Positions 16,201-24,196 of a stretch of DNA of 38,210 bases are shown piece by piece. The position numbers and the translations under genes were made by a program. Below the pieces are notes generated by a model. The model ran no database searches. It was not told where the DNA came from and saw only the letters and a list, made by a program, of their open reading frames with translations. Position 1 is the first letter of the stretch. Every line of letters begins with the position of its first letter. Source of the DNA: Blautia caecimuris (lineage in GTDB: Bacteria; Bacillota; Clostridia; Lachnospirales; Lachnospiraceae); assembly GCF_024622975.1 (NCBI RefSeq), contig NZ_JANJZT010000030.1:1-38210 (forward strand), in the 5' to 3' direction.

Positions 16201-17313
16201 TTACTTTCTTAATAGATTTGTATATAATTCTTCTAACTGAGAAATTGTTGTTTTAACCGAAAATTGCTCTGCTGTTTTCTTTGCAGCCCTACTCATTTCC
16301 AGATTAGTTTTATTCAAGCATTGCCGTATCACTATATTTAAAACTCTCTCCAAATCACTGCTTGAGTCTTTTTCAAATAAATATCCATTTACTCCCTCAT
16401 TTACAATTTCTGGAATGCCTCCTACTCTTCCTGCAATTACAATTAAACCATATGCCATTGCTTCTACAATAGATATCCCAAAAACTTCTTCCCAGATAGA
16501 TGGATAAACAAAAATATGTGCCTTTTCAAAATATGACGCTGCATCACTCACCTGTCCATGAAACACAATTCTATCCTCAATTTGTAACTGCCGAACCAGT
16601 TTTTCAAGATAATCTCTTTCTACTCCATCGCCTACAATGTTTAAAGAAAAAGAATACTGATCTTTTAACTTGGCAAGTGCTTTTATTAAATTATGCACGC
16701 CTTTAACTTTTGTCAGTCTTCCCACATATAAAATATTAATATGATCATTTTTCATCGCTGGTAAATGGTACTTCTTACCCTTTTCAATCTTATTTTTATC
16801 TATACCATTGTAAATTACAGTTCCTTTTCCACATGCAAACTTAAATCGTTTCTCCCAGCTATTTTTTCCTGCATTAGAGACATAAACTATTTTATCAGAC
16901 ATACGAATAGCTGCTGATAATAAAAAACGATGCACAAAACTTTTTAACGGATTATCTAACCCTAAATCATCTCCTTCATAGCATGAATGAAATGTCATCA
17001 CATATTTTCTTTTCGGTAAACATAGTTTGAGAAGAACATAATATAATTGCAGATAAATTTCGCAATGATGCGTAACAATAATATCATAATCTTTACTTAA
17101 TTCTCTCAATTTAAACAATTTTTTTAGTGATATTTTTTTTTCTTCAGTCAAATCCTGTACATCTAAATGATTTGATTTCATCCTGTCATATATTAGACCT
17201 GTACTTGTCATAAAACAAAAACGGTTATCATAATCACTCTCCACTCCAATATTATTACACAATACCTCTATTCCACCAATTTCTCCTGATGTCAGCATAT
17301 TGAATATTTTCAT
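16201..17313 (-). CDS. Glycosyltransferase, GT4 family
   Basis: A 370-residue GT-B fold enzyme. It opens with MLTSGEIGGIEVL, the glycine-rich acceptor-side loop, and has the nucleotide-sugar part INILYVGRLTKVKGVHNLIKA, then the family motif PSIWEEVFGISIVEAMAYG with the E-x7-E pair that contacts the donor. It acts on the cytoplasmic face on the undecaprenyl-linked oligosaccharide. The sugar specificity is unknown. GAGGTGGGATTAT precedes the ATG. Composition is AT-rich like the genes on both sides. Confidence 0.92.
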   Translation of the reverse strand: MKIFNMLTSGEIGGIEVLCNNIGVESDYDNRFCFMTSTGLIYDRMKSNHLDVQDLTEEKKISLKKLFKLRELSKDYDIIVTHHCEIYLQLYYVLLKLCLPKRKYVMTFHSCYEGDDLGLDNPLKSFVHRFLLSAAIRMSDKIVYVSNAGKNSWEKRFKFACGKGTVIYNGIDKNKIEKGKKYHLPAMKNDHINILYVGRLTKVKGVHNLIKALAKLKDQYSFSLNIVGDGVERDYLEKLVRQLQIEDRIVFHGQVSDAASYFEKAHIFVYPSIWEEVFGISIVEAMAYGLIVIAGRVGGIPEIVNEGVNGYLFEKDSSSDLERVLNIVIRQCLNKTNLEMSRAAKKTAEQFSVKTTISQLEELYTNLLRK

Positions 17314-17346
17314 ATAATCCCACCTCTTTTAATTCTATCTCAATTA

Positions 17347-17907
17347 CTAAAACTCTTTTCCCCAGTAATAATCCACGATTTCTTCAATCGTATTCATATC
17401 TGTTGGCACATCTCTAAATTTTTTTCTCTTATTAGCCAATTCTTCTACACTTCCAATGACCCTTGCAGGATTTCCACCTACAATACTTCCCTCAGGGACA
17501 TCTTTGGTTATAACGCTACCAGCTGCTACAATAGCATTTGGACCAATTTTAGTATTATAAAGAATCGTAACATCAGATCCTATTGCTACATTATCAAAAA
17601 TTTCGATTGTACCCATATGATATTGTGCAAGTGTTTCTTTATAATCATTATTAGAAGTCCTAAGCACAGTATTTATTACATCATGTGTTATAAAATTTAC
17701 ATTAGCTGCAATAACAACATTATTATGAATCCTTACCAAATATGGCTCTTCTGGTATTTTACGGGAATAATAATAACTGTCTTCTCCAAATCCATAAAAA
17801 ATATTTTTATTTTTCAAATAACGGGTCCTTTTATCACCATTACGCATTAACATAAGTCGCATTTTAATCAAACGCATTTTTAATCCAGTATACTTATTTA
17901 CCATCAT
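17347..17907 (-). CDS. Left-handed beta-helix (hexapeptide) acyltransferase
   Basis: A 186-residue soluble acyltransferase with hexapeptide repeats (VRIHNNVVIAANVNF, then IEIFDNVAIGSDVTI and LYNTKIGPNAIVAAG), ending in the characteristic GSVITKDVPEGSIVGGNPARVIG. The catalytic His is probably that of FITHDV. It would O- or N-acetylate a sugar precursor or repeat unit. Two ATGs lie in tandem at 17907 and 17904; AGGAG at 17912-17916 suits the second slightly better, so the protein may begin one residue later. It is between a GT4 and a GT2 gene. Confidence 0.9.
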   Translation of the reverse strand: MMVNKYTGLKMRLIKMRLMLMRNGDKRTRYLKNKNIFYGFGEDSYYYSRKIPEEPYLVRIHNNVVIAANVNFITHDVINTVLRTSNNDYKETLAQYHMGTIEIFDNVAIGSDVTILYNTKIGPNAIVAAGSVITKDVPEGSIVGGNPARVIGSVEELANKRKKFRDVPTDMNTIEEIVDYYWGKEF

Positions 17908-17919
17908 AGACTCCTAACC

Positions 17920-18852
17920 CTACTTATTCCTTACTTTATAGTGCTTTCTAATGATTCTCTTCATCTTTTTTAATTTATATTTAGTTAAATAAATTACTGT
18001 AACAAAAAACCTTACATCTAGCATAAACCGTAACTCTTCAGTAGCTTCATCTCGCATTTTTTTATAATCATATTTTTCATATAAGTTTTTCGCAAAGCTA
18101 TATTCAACTTCTAATATTTGTATATTTTTTAAAAGATAATAATATTTTCTGCATTCTTCTCTATATAAACGTTCTCCATTAACCCCACTCATTCCTCGAG
18201 TACTGATATGCACGAAATCATCATCTAAATAGTATCTTGATAAAATTTCCGGTACATAGTCTATTTCATAACCTTTTGTCAATAATCGCAGCATCATTTG
18301 TGAATCTTGTTTTGATGGTACTATGGGAAACATCCCTGCATTTAAAACTGAAGCTTTACGTACCATCCATTGAGAAGTCGCGGCAATACAATTTTCTGTC
18401 ATTAATTCATATAAGCATTGCCCCCTATATGCTTTACAATCATTGTATACTACTTTTCCATTATACATATATTCACAAAAAGAATATACCAATGCCAGCT
18501 TTTTATTTTCTTGTCTTTCAAATACTTCAAGCTGCTTTTCTACTTTTTGAGGCAGGTACTCATCATCATCATCAAGAAAAGCAATATATTCACCCTTTGA
18601 TGCTTTTATACCTACGTTACGCGCCCCTGATCCACCCATATTTTTTTCATTTTTGATATATCTAATTTTTTCATTGTCAATATATTTTTGCATTAATAAT
18701 TCTGTGGATTTTCTCCATTTTGAATCGACAGGATTATCATCAATCACAATTATTTCAAAATCTTTAAAAGTTTGATCCAAAACACTTTTAATCGCGCGAT
18801 CCAAAGTAGAATTTCTAGAATACGTTGGAATTACTACACTCACTTTACACAT
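17920..18852 (-). CDS. Glycosyltransferase, GT2 family
   Basis: A 310-residue GT-A enzyme. The N-terminus VSVVIPTYSRNSTLDRAIKS and DFEIIVIDDNPVD bind the nucleotide sugar, GSGARNVGIKASKG is the family loop, and FLDDDDEYLP contains the metal-binding DxD. The start is placed at the ATG 18852 (MCKVSVV) behind AGAGGAAA. An ATG ten codons upstream would overlap the end of the polymerase gene, adds residues not seen in this family and has no ribosome site. The last 80 residues are basic and may lie along the membrane. The sugar is unknown. Confidence 0.9.
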   Translation of the reverse strand: MCKVSVVIPTYSRNSTLDRAIKSVLDQTFKDFEIIVIDDNPVDSKWRKSTELLMQKYIDNEKIRYIKNEKNMGGSGARNVGIKASKGEYIAFLDDDDEYLPQKVEKQLEVFERQENKKLALVYSFCEYMYNGKVVYNDCKAYRGQCLYELMTENCIAATSQWMVRKASVLNAGMFPIVPSKQDSQMMLRLLTKGYEIDYVPEILSRYYLDDDFVHISTRGMSGVNGERLYREECRKYYYLLKNIQILEVEYSFAKNLYEKYDYKKMRDEATEELRFMLDVRFFVTVIYLTKYKLKKMKRIIRKHYKVRNK

Positions 18853-18868
18853 ATTGATTATTTCCTCT

Positions 18869-20164
18869 CTAAGATCTTCCATTTTTATTTCTTACTCTAT
18901 ACCTTATATATGACGACTGATCAATATAAAAAAATATAATAATCATATATACCATTGACGATAAAAAACGATAATTAAACAGTGAACACTGCCAATAAGC
19001 ATAAAATAACCAACTCACAGTTAAAGAAAAAACAAATATGCTCTGATTAATCCATTTATAGTAACGAATCACTCTGTAAAACATGTAAACAATCGCTGTT
19101 CCTATCAATATACTACCTATGACACCAGTTGTGAAGAAAATATATAAATAATACATATCCAAAGATGATGTCATAACACCAAAAGTTTCATCATAGTGTG
19201 CAAATCTACTATTATCAACATATCCCATACCAGTCCACAAATTCCCGACTTTCTGAAATGCTGGATAGTTTATTTCTACGTTTAAATCACGATTTGAGCC
19301 TTCCCATATATAACTAAAGACGCCTCCATATACACCAATAACTAAAAAAAGTAATGCTACTCCTACTCCAACTATCCAAATTTGTCTTTTATATTTTATC
19401 AGATGTTCTCCACTCAACCCCCATATTGTAATATATACAATTAATAACATCATAAAAGAAAGAATTGCGCTTCTCGCAGCTGAAGACAGCATCATACAAA
19501 TTATAAAAAAGTCAACAATACACATTTCTTTAATTAAAGTTCTTTTTTTATTTATTAATCCATGTATTCTCCAATTATCAAATATACACAGCGAAGTTAT
19601 CAAACCTAGCAAACAAAAATTACCCGTATAACCATAATGTATGAATCCAAATGATGCTCTATATCTTCCAGAACTGGAAAACACTCGTAAAAAAGCAAGA
19701 GGATTTACAAAATTGTTGAGATGAGTTATTGCTGCCCATCCTAGTTGACAGGTTACAGCTCCATATGTAAGTCCCACAAACAATAAAATACAATCATGGT
19801 CTCGAACATATGATAAAGTCAGAAAAACAAATATTAAAAATATCAATTCCTCGCGAGCATTTGGATAAATAAGGTCAAGTAAATTATCCTTTGTAAAAAT
19901 ATAGCCAAACAATACTGTATGAACTATCAAAAGAAAAAATACTATATTAGAACTACATATTTTATTTTTTTTCTCACGACTTTCTATGCGACGTTTAATC
20001 CAGTCTAAAAACATCACACCAATATAAACATATTTTATTTTTCTTAAATATACAGTTCCTGGAGCAGTATCCAATTGATCCAGCAAAAGAATTAACATTG
20101 TACAAAAGTACATTATAGAAAACAACATATGTTTTCTGGGTATTTTAGGGATTGCTAATTGCAA
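18869..20164 (-). CDS. wzy: Wzy-type polysaccharide polymerase (O-antigen ligase-like)
   Basis: A 431-residue integral membrane protein with about eleven hydrophobic segments and one larger extracytoplasmic loop (around WEGSNRDLNVEINYPAFQK through YDETFG), as in Wzy polymerases. Sequence conservation in this family is too low for a motif call, so it rests on topology and on being the only such protein in a locus that has a Wzx. It would join exported repeat units outside the membrane. It starts with TTG at 20164, supported by AGGAGG 8-9 bases upstream. An ATG 12 codons in lacks a comparable site. Confidence 0.8.
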   Translation of the reverse strand: MQLAIPKIPRKHMLFSIMYFCTMLILLLDQLDTAPGTVYLRKIKYVYIGVMFLDWIKRRIESREKKNKICSSNIVFFLLIVHTVLFGYIFTKDNLLDLIYPNAREELIFLIFVFLTLSYVRDHDCILLFVGLTYGAVTCQLGWAAITHLNNFVNPLAFLRVFSSSGRYRASFGFIHYGYTGNFCLLGLITSLCIFDNWRIHGLINKKRTLIKEMCIVDFFIICMMLSSAARSAILSFMMLLIVYITIWGLSGEHLIKYKRQIWIVGVGVALLFLVIGVYGGVFSYIWEGSNRDLNVEINYPAFQKVGNLWTGMGYVDNSRFAHYDETFGVMTSSLDMYYLYIFFTTGVIGSILIGTAIVYMFYRVIRYYKWINQSIFVFSLTVSWLFYAYWQCSLFNYRFLSSMVYMIIIFFYIDQSSYIRYRVRNKNGRS

Positions 20165-20184
20165 TTTTCCGACCTCCTGAAATA

Positions 20185-21420
20185 CTACTTATCATTACAT
20201 AAATCGATATATATTTTCTCTAGTTTATTTATATATTCTACTGATGAGAATTTTTCTTTTGCGATTTGTTGTGCGCATTTTCCCATTTCATATACATTTT
20301 CTATAGAATTGCTATCCATTTTCTTGATTTTTTCCGCTAAATCGTCTACTGAAAATGGCTCTGCAATATATCCGGTCTTTCCATCAACAACTAACTCCGG
20401 AACACCTCCTATATTGTTTACAATAACAGCTTTTCCTGCTGCCATTGCTTCCATAACAGAATACGGAGCATTCTCATAGCATTCACTGGTCAAGCATACA
20501 CAATAACTTTTCTTGATTATATTTTGTAATTCTTCACCTTTTTTAAAACCTAATAACTTAATCTTAGCTTCTAAGTTTAATCTTCTAACCAACTCTTTCA
20601 GTTCAGCTTCCAGAGGACCTTTTCCCACAATATAGAGAGGACGGTTAATGTTAGCTTTTGCATATGCTTTAACTAATGTCAAAATCCCTTTCTCTACACT
20701 AAGTCTGCCAAAATACAAAAAATACTGTCCCGGCATTTCAACTGGTAAATATTTTGTATTCACAGGTAAGAAATTACATATATGTTCTATCGGTGCTTCA
20801 GTTATTCCCGCTTCCTCAATCTTAGATTTATGGAACTTAGAGGGCGTTATTATATAGTTCAGTTTTTTATAAGTTTTTCTATATTTATATACATATGCCT
20901 CAAGGCTTGCCAGCAAACTCTTCATTTTACTGTTTTTCATACAACTCTCTGAAAAGCAATGAAAGTATTTTCCATTTAAACATTTTTCACAAGTCTTCCC
21001 GTGATTAAGCATTAAATATGTGGGACATACTGTTTTCAGATCATGAGCCGTATAAACCATTGGAATATTCTTTTTACAAGCAACATCTACAATAGATCCT
21101 GTGAGCTGGCTTTGAAAAATGTTCAAATGAATAATATCTGGTTTTTCCTCTGTCAATAGTTTTTCAAACTTTCTTTTCGCTTCAAATGAATACAATAATT
21201 TCAATGATGATTTCAAAATCTGGGGTATACTCATTTTGGTATTATAATTAACGTTTTCAACAAAGTATGCCTCCTGCTTACAGGAAATATTTCTTTCATC
21301 TTTCATTGAAAAAAAAATCACTTCATGACCTCGTTCCTTTAATAACTCAGCTAATGCAAAATAATAGGTTTCTGATCCTCCATTTAAATAATGAAATTTA
21401 TTAACTAACAATATCTTCAT
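20185..21420 (-). CDS. Glycosyltransferase, GT4 family, with Cys-rich insert
   Basis: A 411-residue GT-B enzyme. KFHYLNGGSETYYFALAE is the N-terminal acceptor loop, QYFLYFGRLSVEKGILTLVKA the donor-domain start, and ENAPYSVMEAMAAGKAVI the E-x7-E-like motif. A Cys cluster (CPTY, then CEKCLNGKYFHC and SESCMKN, around residues 132-160) resembles the zinc-type insert seen in a subset of capsule GT4 enzymes that carry CxxC pairs. It is cytoplasmic and acts on the lipid-linked intermediate. AAGGAAATGAACG precedes the ATG. The gene follows the DUF1972 glycosyltransferase by 11 bases. Confidence 0.9.
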   Translation of the reverse strand: MKILLVNKFHYLNGGSETYYFALAELLKERGHEVIFFSMKDERNISCKQEAYFVENVNYNTKMSIPQILKSSLKLLYSFEAKRKFEKLLTEEKPDIIHLNIFQSQLTGSIVDVACKKNIPMVYTAHDLKTVCPTYLMLNHGKTCEKCLNGKYFHCFSESCMKNSKMKSLLASLEAYVYKYRKTYKKLNYIITPSKFHKSKIEEAGITEAPIEHICNFLPVNTKYLPVEMPGQYFLYFGRLSVEKGILTLVKAYAKANINRPLYIVGKGPLEAELKELVRRLNLEAKIKLLGFKKGEELQNIIKKSYCVCLTSECYENAPYSVMEAMAAGKAVIVNNIGGVPELVVDGKTGYIAEPFSVDDLAEKIKKMDSNSIENVYEMGKCAQQIAKEKFSSVEYINKLEKIYIDLCNDK

Positions 21421-21431
21421 CGTTCATTTCC

Positions 21432-22589
21432 TTATCTACTTAAAACTTTCTCATACTCCGCCGTGATATACTCCCAGCTATACCACTCCCTGATCCGCTC
21501 TTTTGCCTTGTCTCCAAGGGCGGTAATCACATCAGACGCAAGCTCATCTGCCTCTTCAATCAGCTTCGCCAGATTTCCTTCTTCCTTCGTCCAGTACAAT
21601 GCGCCATCCTCTGCTACCTCACGGTTAAAGCCTACATCCAAAAGCAGATTCAGTTCTGTACTTCCTAATGCCTCCAAAAGACTTGGATTTGTTCCACCTA
21701 CTTCATGTCCATGGAAATATCCATAAGCATTTTCTCGAATTTTCTTCAGGAGTTCCTGGTCATATACTGTTCCCACAAACTTAATTCGGGGATCCTTGTC
21801 GAACTCTGTTTTTTGCTTCAGTTCGTTCAGAAATTTATCTGTCACATTGGTGATCAGGGCAAAGCGCTTCTCTGTCTTCGACCGCATAAATTCCCTGATC
21901 ATAGTTTCATAATTGTTTTCCGGCACAAAACGACCTACAACCAGATAATATTCTCCTGCTTTTAATTCCTTTTCTTCATACCATTCCAGAAGCTTCTTGT
22001 CGTCATCCTTCAGTACAGATTTTGATGTTTCTGCTCCATATGCAATAAAGGTCGTTTTTGGCTGGTATTCCTTATAAGTTTCCTGAATATATTTTTCTAT
22101 ATTTTTGCTGTCGCAAATCAGAATATCTGCATCCTTCACCATCATTCTCTCAGATGCCTTCCAGTATCTGCGCACCGGCATACTCCATTTTGCCCGTAGC
22201 CACTCATGTCCATCCGGATTTACATAAACCTTTGCACCAAGCTTATGGGCTTTTTTTACGCAACTGTGGAAAAAAGGTCCCATTCTACATGCAAGTACAT
22301 AAATAACAGCATCTGGAATCTTATTCTTTTTTATATATTTCAGGCAGTAACGAAACGCATCCCAGTCATAAATAATTGCTCTTGCAGGCCCGATTTTTTT
22401 CCATCGGATATTAAAACAGTGCGCATGATTGTATGTAAAAGATTCTTTCAGCTCATCTACTGCACAGGACACATGATATTGAATATTTGTGTCCTGCCGG
22501 TATTCAGTCAGCTTGTCCACAAAGGTTTCATATCCTCCATACGCTGCCGGAATTCCTTTACTTCCTATAATAAATACATGCTTTTTCAT
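21432..22589 (-). CDS. DUF1972-type GT4 glycosyltransferase, probable rhamnosyltransferase
   Basis: A 385-residue protein starting HVFIIGSKGIPAAYGGYETFVDKL, the hallmark of the DUF1972 N-terminal domain, followed by a GT4 donor domain (YYLVVGRFVPENNYETMI, then GGTNPSLLEALGS). Characterised relatives such as pneumococcal WchF/Cps2T add rhamnose as the second sugar of the repeat, which fits the presence of rmlA and rmlB. The assignment of rhamnose is by analogy. I start at ATG 22589 behind GGAGGAGAAAG; fifteen further codons upstream read as basic filler. GC content is higher than in the genes that follow, so it belongs to the conserved side of the locus. Confidence 0.88.
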   Translation of the reverse strand: MKKHVFIIGSKGIPAAYGGYETFVDKLTEYRQDTNIQYHVSCAVDELKESFTYNHAHCFNIRWKKIGPARAIIYDWDAFRYCLKYIKKNKIPDAVIYVLACRMGPFFHSCVKKAHKLGAKVYVNPDGHEWLRAKWSMPVRRYWKASERMMVKDADILICDSKNIEKYIQETYKEYQPKTTFIAYGAETSKSVLKDDDKKLLEWYEEKELKAGEYYLVVGRFVPENNYETMIREFMRSKTEKRFALITNVTDKFLNELKQKTEFDKDPRIKFVGTVYDQELLKKIRENAYGYFHGHEVGGTNPSLLEALGSTELNLLLDVGFNREVAEDGALYWTKEEGNLAKLIEEADELASDVITALGDKAKERIREWYSWEYITAEYEKVLSR

Positions 22590-22686
22590 AAAACTTTTCT
22601 TTCTCCTCCATATCTTCATCTGTATTTTTATCACATAAGAAATTGCTTTATTTCCTGCAATAAAACCATTTCCTATGGGATAAACC

Positions 22687-22708
22687 CCGGCGGCCCCAAA
22701 GCCGCCGG
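22687..22708 (-). terminator. GC-rich hairpin between secreted-protein gene and glycosyltransferase genes
   Basis: An 8-bp perfect stem (CCGGCGGC against GCCGCCGG) with a 6-base loop lies 17 bases after the stop of the secreted-protein gene. The following minus-strand bases (GGGTTTATCCC) have only a short T run, so full termination is doubtful. It may act as a partial terminator or an mRNA-stabilising hairpin that sets lower expression of the downstream biosynthetic genes. Confidence 0.5.
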
Positions 22709-22724
22709 ATCTCCCTCCTATTAT

Positions 22725-23390
22725 TTACGGAGCAACCTCTTCTGTTGCAACCTCTGTTTCCTCTTCCGGAAGCTCTCTGTAAATCAGAGCAATCGGGGAT
22801 GCAGAATGGAAAGAAGCTTTTACCTGGTTTTCACTTACTTTCTCACCTTCCAGAACTTCCCAGTTATGCTCCTCACAGTAATGAAGTACATCCACCTGAA
22901 TATTATCTGTCATGTTATTTGCTGTAAAAGTAACCTCTACTGGCTCTTCTTCTGTAGGCTCTTTCTCCAGCTTCAGATCCATAACAGGAGAAATAAACTT
23001 ATATTCACTGAGATCAATATCCTCGGCAACTGTTCCATCCATTTTTACGAAAGAAATCACAGGCATTTCCTCTTCACCAAAAATTGCCAGAAATGCATCT
23101 TTCACTGTTGTATCAGCATCTGCCGCCTGCAGCGCATCTACAACCTTCTGAATTTCTTCCTCATAAAGATTTGCCACGTCTTTGCTAAGTGTTGCTCCAA
23201 CAGTTTCTACTTCCATTTCCAAACCGCCAACGGTTTCTTTTTCAGACTCTGTATTCTGAGTTGTTGTTTCAGCTGTCACATTATTTGTGTCAACAGCATC
23301 TGTAACACTTCCTGCTGCCATAACACTTACGCTCATTGCTGCTGCACTGGTCACTGCCAGCATTCCCGCTACTGCTTTTTTAAATTTCAT
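22725..23390 (-). CDS. Secreted acidic protein of unknown function
   Basis: The 221-residue protein opens with a classical signal peptide (MKFKKAVAGMLAVTSAAAMSVSVMAAG), with cleavage likely after the AxA near residue 26. A low-complexity Thr/Glu segment follows, then a folded acidic domain with an EVTFTANNM strand and a C-terminal SFHSASPIALIYRELP strand motif that I recall in other secreted Lachnospiraceae proteins. The tail is Glu/Val rich and has no LPxTG or NPxTN-like sorting signal. GGAGGTAAGGAA lies directly before the ATG. It follows the degenerate sortase gene by about 70 bases of AT-rich sequence that may hold its own promoter (TATATAA-like), which I cannot confirm. Its function is not recognised; it may be a surface partner of the polymer-attachment proteins. 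Confidence 0.75.
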   Translation of the reverse strand: MKFKKAVAGMLAVTSAAAMSVSVMAAGSVTDAVDTNNVTAETTTQNTESEKETVGGLEMEVETVGATLSKDVANLYEEEIQKVVDALQAADADTTVKDAFLAIFGEEEMPVISFVKMDGTVAEDIDLSEYKFISPVMDLKLEKEPTEEEPVEVTFTANNMTDNIQVDVLHYCEEHNWEVLEGEKVSENQVKASFHSASPIALIYRELPEEETEVATEEVAP

Positions 23391-23461
23391 TTCCTTACCT
23401 CCATTTAATGTTATATAATAATAAATAATTTTATTATTTTCCTGATGATAAAAATGTTTTT

Positions 23462-24196
23462 TCAGAACAGGCTTTTTTCCAGATATGCCTGTACCAGATA
23501 ACGGTATTCCTCTCCTGCCGGATCATGGGTAGATAATGTGAGAAAATAATCATTTGTATCAATTGGCGCATCCTGTTCTATTGTAGCATCCATTGCCCTC
23601 TGACTGAGAATATCCTTGATAAATGCACGAATATTTCCTTCATATATCCCCTGATTAAACCGCTTCAGAAGATGACGGTTATCATTCCGGTAAGCTGCAA
23701 AAATATGATATATCAGAATCTGATCCGGTGTATAAATATAGATAACCGGATGCTCTTCCATGAATAACTTATCTCTGTATTGGAACAGACTGCCAAAAAG
23801 AGAACCGTCCTCCTTATTCTCCCCATAAATAACTGTTAAAGGATCAGAGAAATCCTTTTTATTCATTTCCTCTGTAAAGGCAAAATCCTCTTCCCCCTCA
23901 GAATCCTGAATAATCGGTGTATCCGCCACCCCTGGAATTGTCAGCCAGGCATAGATATCCTGGTTTTCTTTTTGAAGCTCCGAAAAATCCACTGGTATCT
24001 GCAGTTTTCCATCTTCTCCGTAAAATCGTGATTCATCACCGGTCTGACGTATCTCTTTCTGCTCCTCTATCCGTTTCAGGCGTTCCTCCTCCAGTTTTTG
24101 ACGTTCATAGAATTTCCAGCCCTGATATCCCATAGTTCCGACTGTGCCCAAAATCACTGCCAAACTTACTACAATCATTATTTTTTTCATAGGCAC
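23462..24196 (-). CDS. Class B sortase-like protein lacking catalytic Cys and His
   Basis: A 244-residue protein with an N-terminal membrane helix (about 5-25), a charged coiled segment and a sortase B fold: YAWLTIPGVADTPIIQ, then TVIYGENKEDGSLFGSLFQY, and finally YFLTLSTHDPAGEEYRYLVQAYL. In active class B sortases the second block reads YGH and the last reads TLSTC. Here they are YGE (Glu126) and STH (His224), while the Arg (Arg232) remains. Each change needs at least two base substitutions and the gene is otherwise intact, so this looks like a kept pseudoenzyme rather than decay. It starts with GTG at 24196, overlapping the TAG of the LCP gene, with GAGGTG 8 bases upstream. It may serve as a scaffold or binding protein in polymer attachment; the role is unknown. 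Confidence 0.85.
   Translation of the reverse strand: MPMKKIMIVVSLAVILGTVGTMGYQGWKFYERQKLEEERLKRIEEQKEIRQTGDESRFYGEDGKLQIPVDFSELQKENQDIYAWLTIPGVADTPIIQDSEGEEDFAFTEEMNKKDFSDPLTVIYGENKEDGSLFGSLFQYRDKLFMEEHPVIYIYTPDQILIYHIFAAYRNDNRHLLKRFNQGIYEGNIRAFIKDILSQRAMDATIEQDAPIDTNDYFLTLSTHDPAGEEYRYLVQAYLEKSLF

Noticed and set aside
18849..18882. Longer start for the GT2 gene (MEDLREEIIN...)
   Set aside because: No ribosome site before it, it overlaps the polymerase gene, and the family fold begins at VSVVIPTY just after the later ATG.
22687..22708. Treating the GC-rich hairpin as a full operon end
   Set aside because: The T run is too short, and the glycosyltransferase genes downstream continue at close spacing without an evident strong promoter.
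22206..23408. A 400-codon plus-strand open frame rich in Cys, Phe, His and Ile
   Set aside because: It lies opposite the DUF1972 glycosyltransferase start and the secreted-protein gene, both well supported. Its composition is that of an antisense frame and it has no domain or ribosome site.
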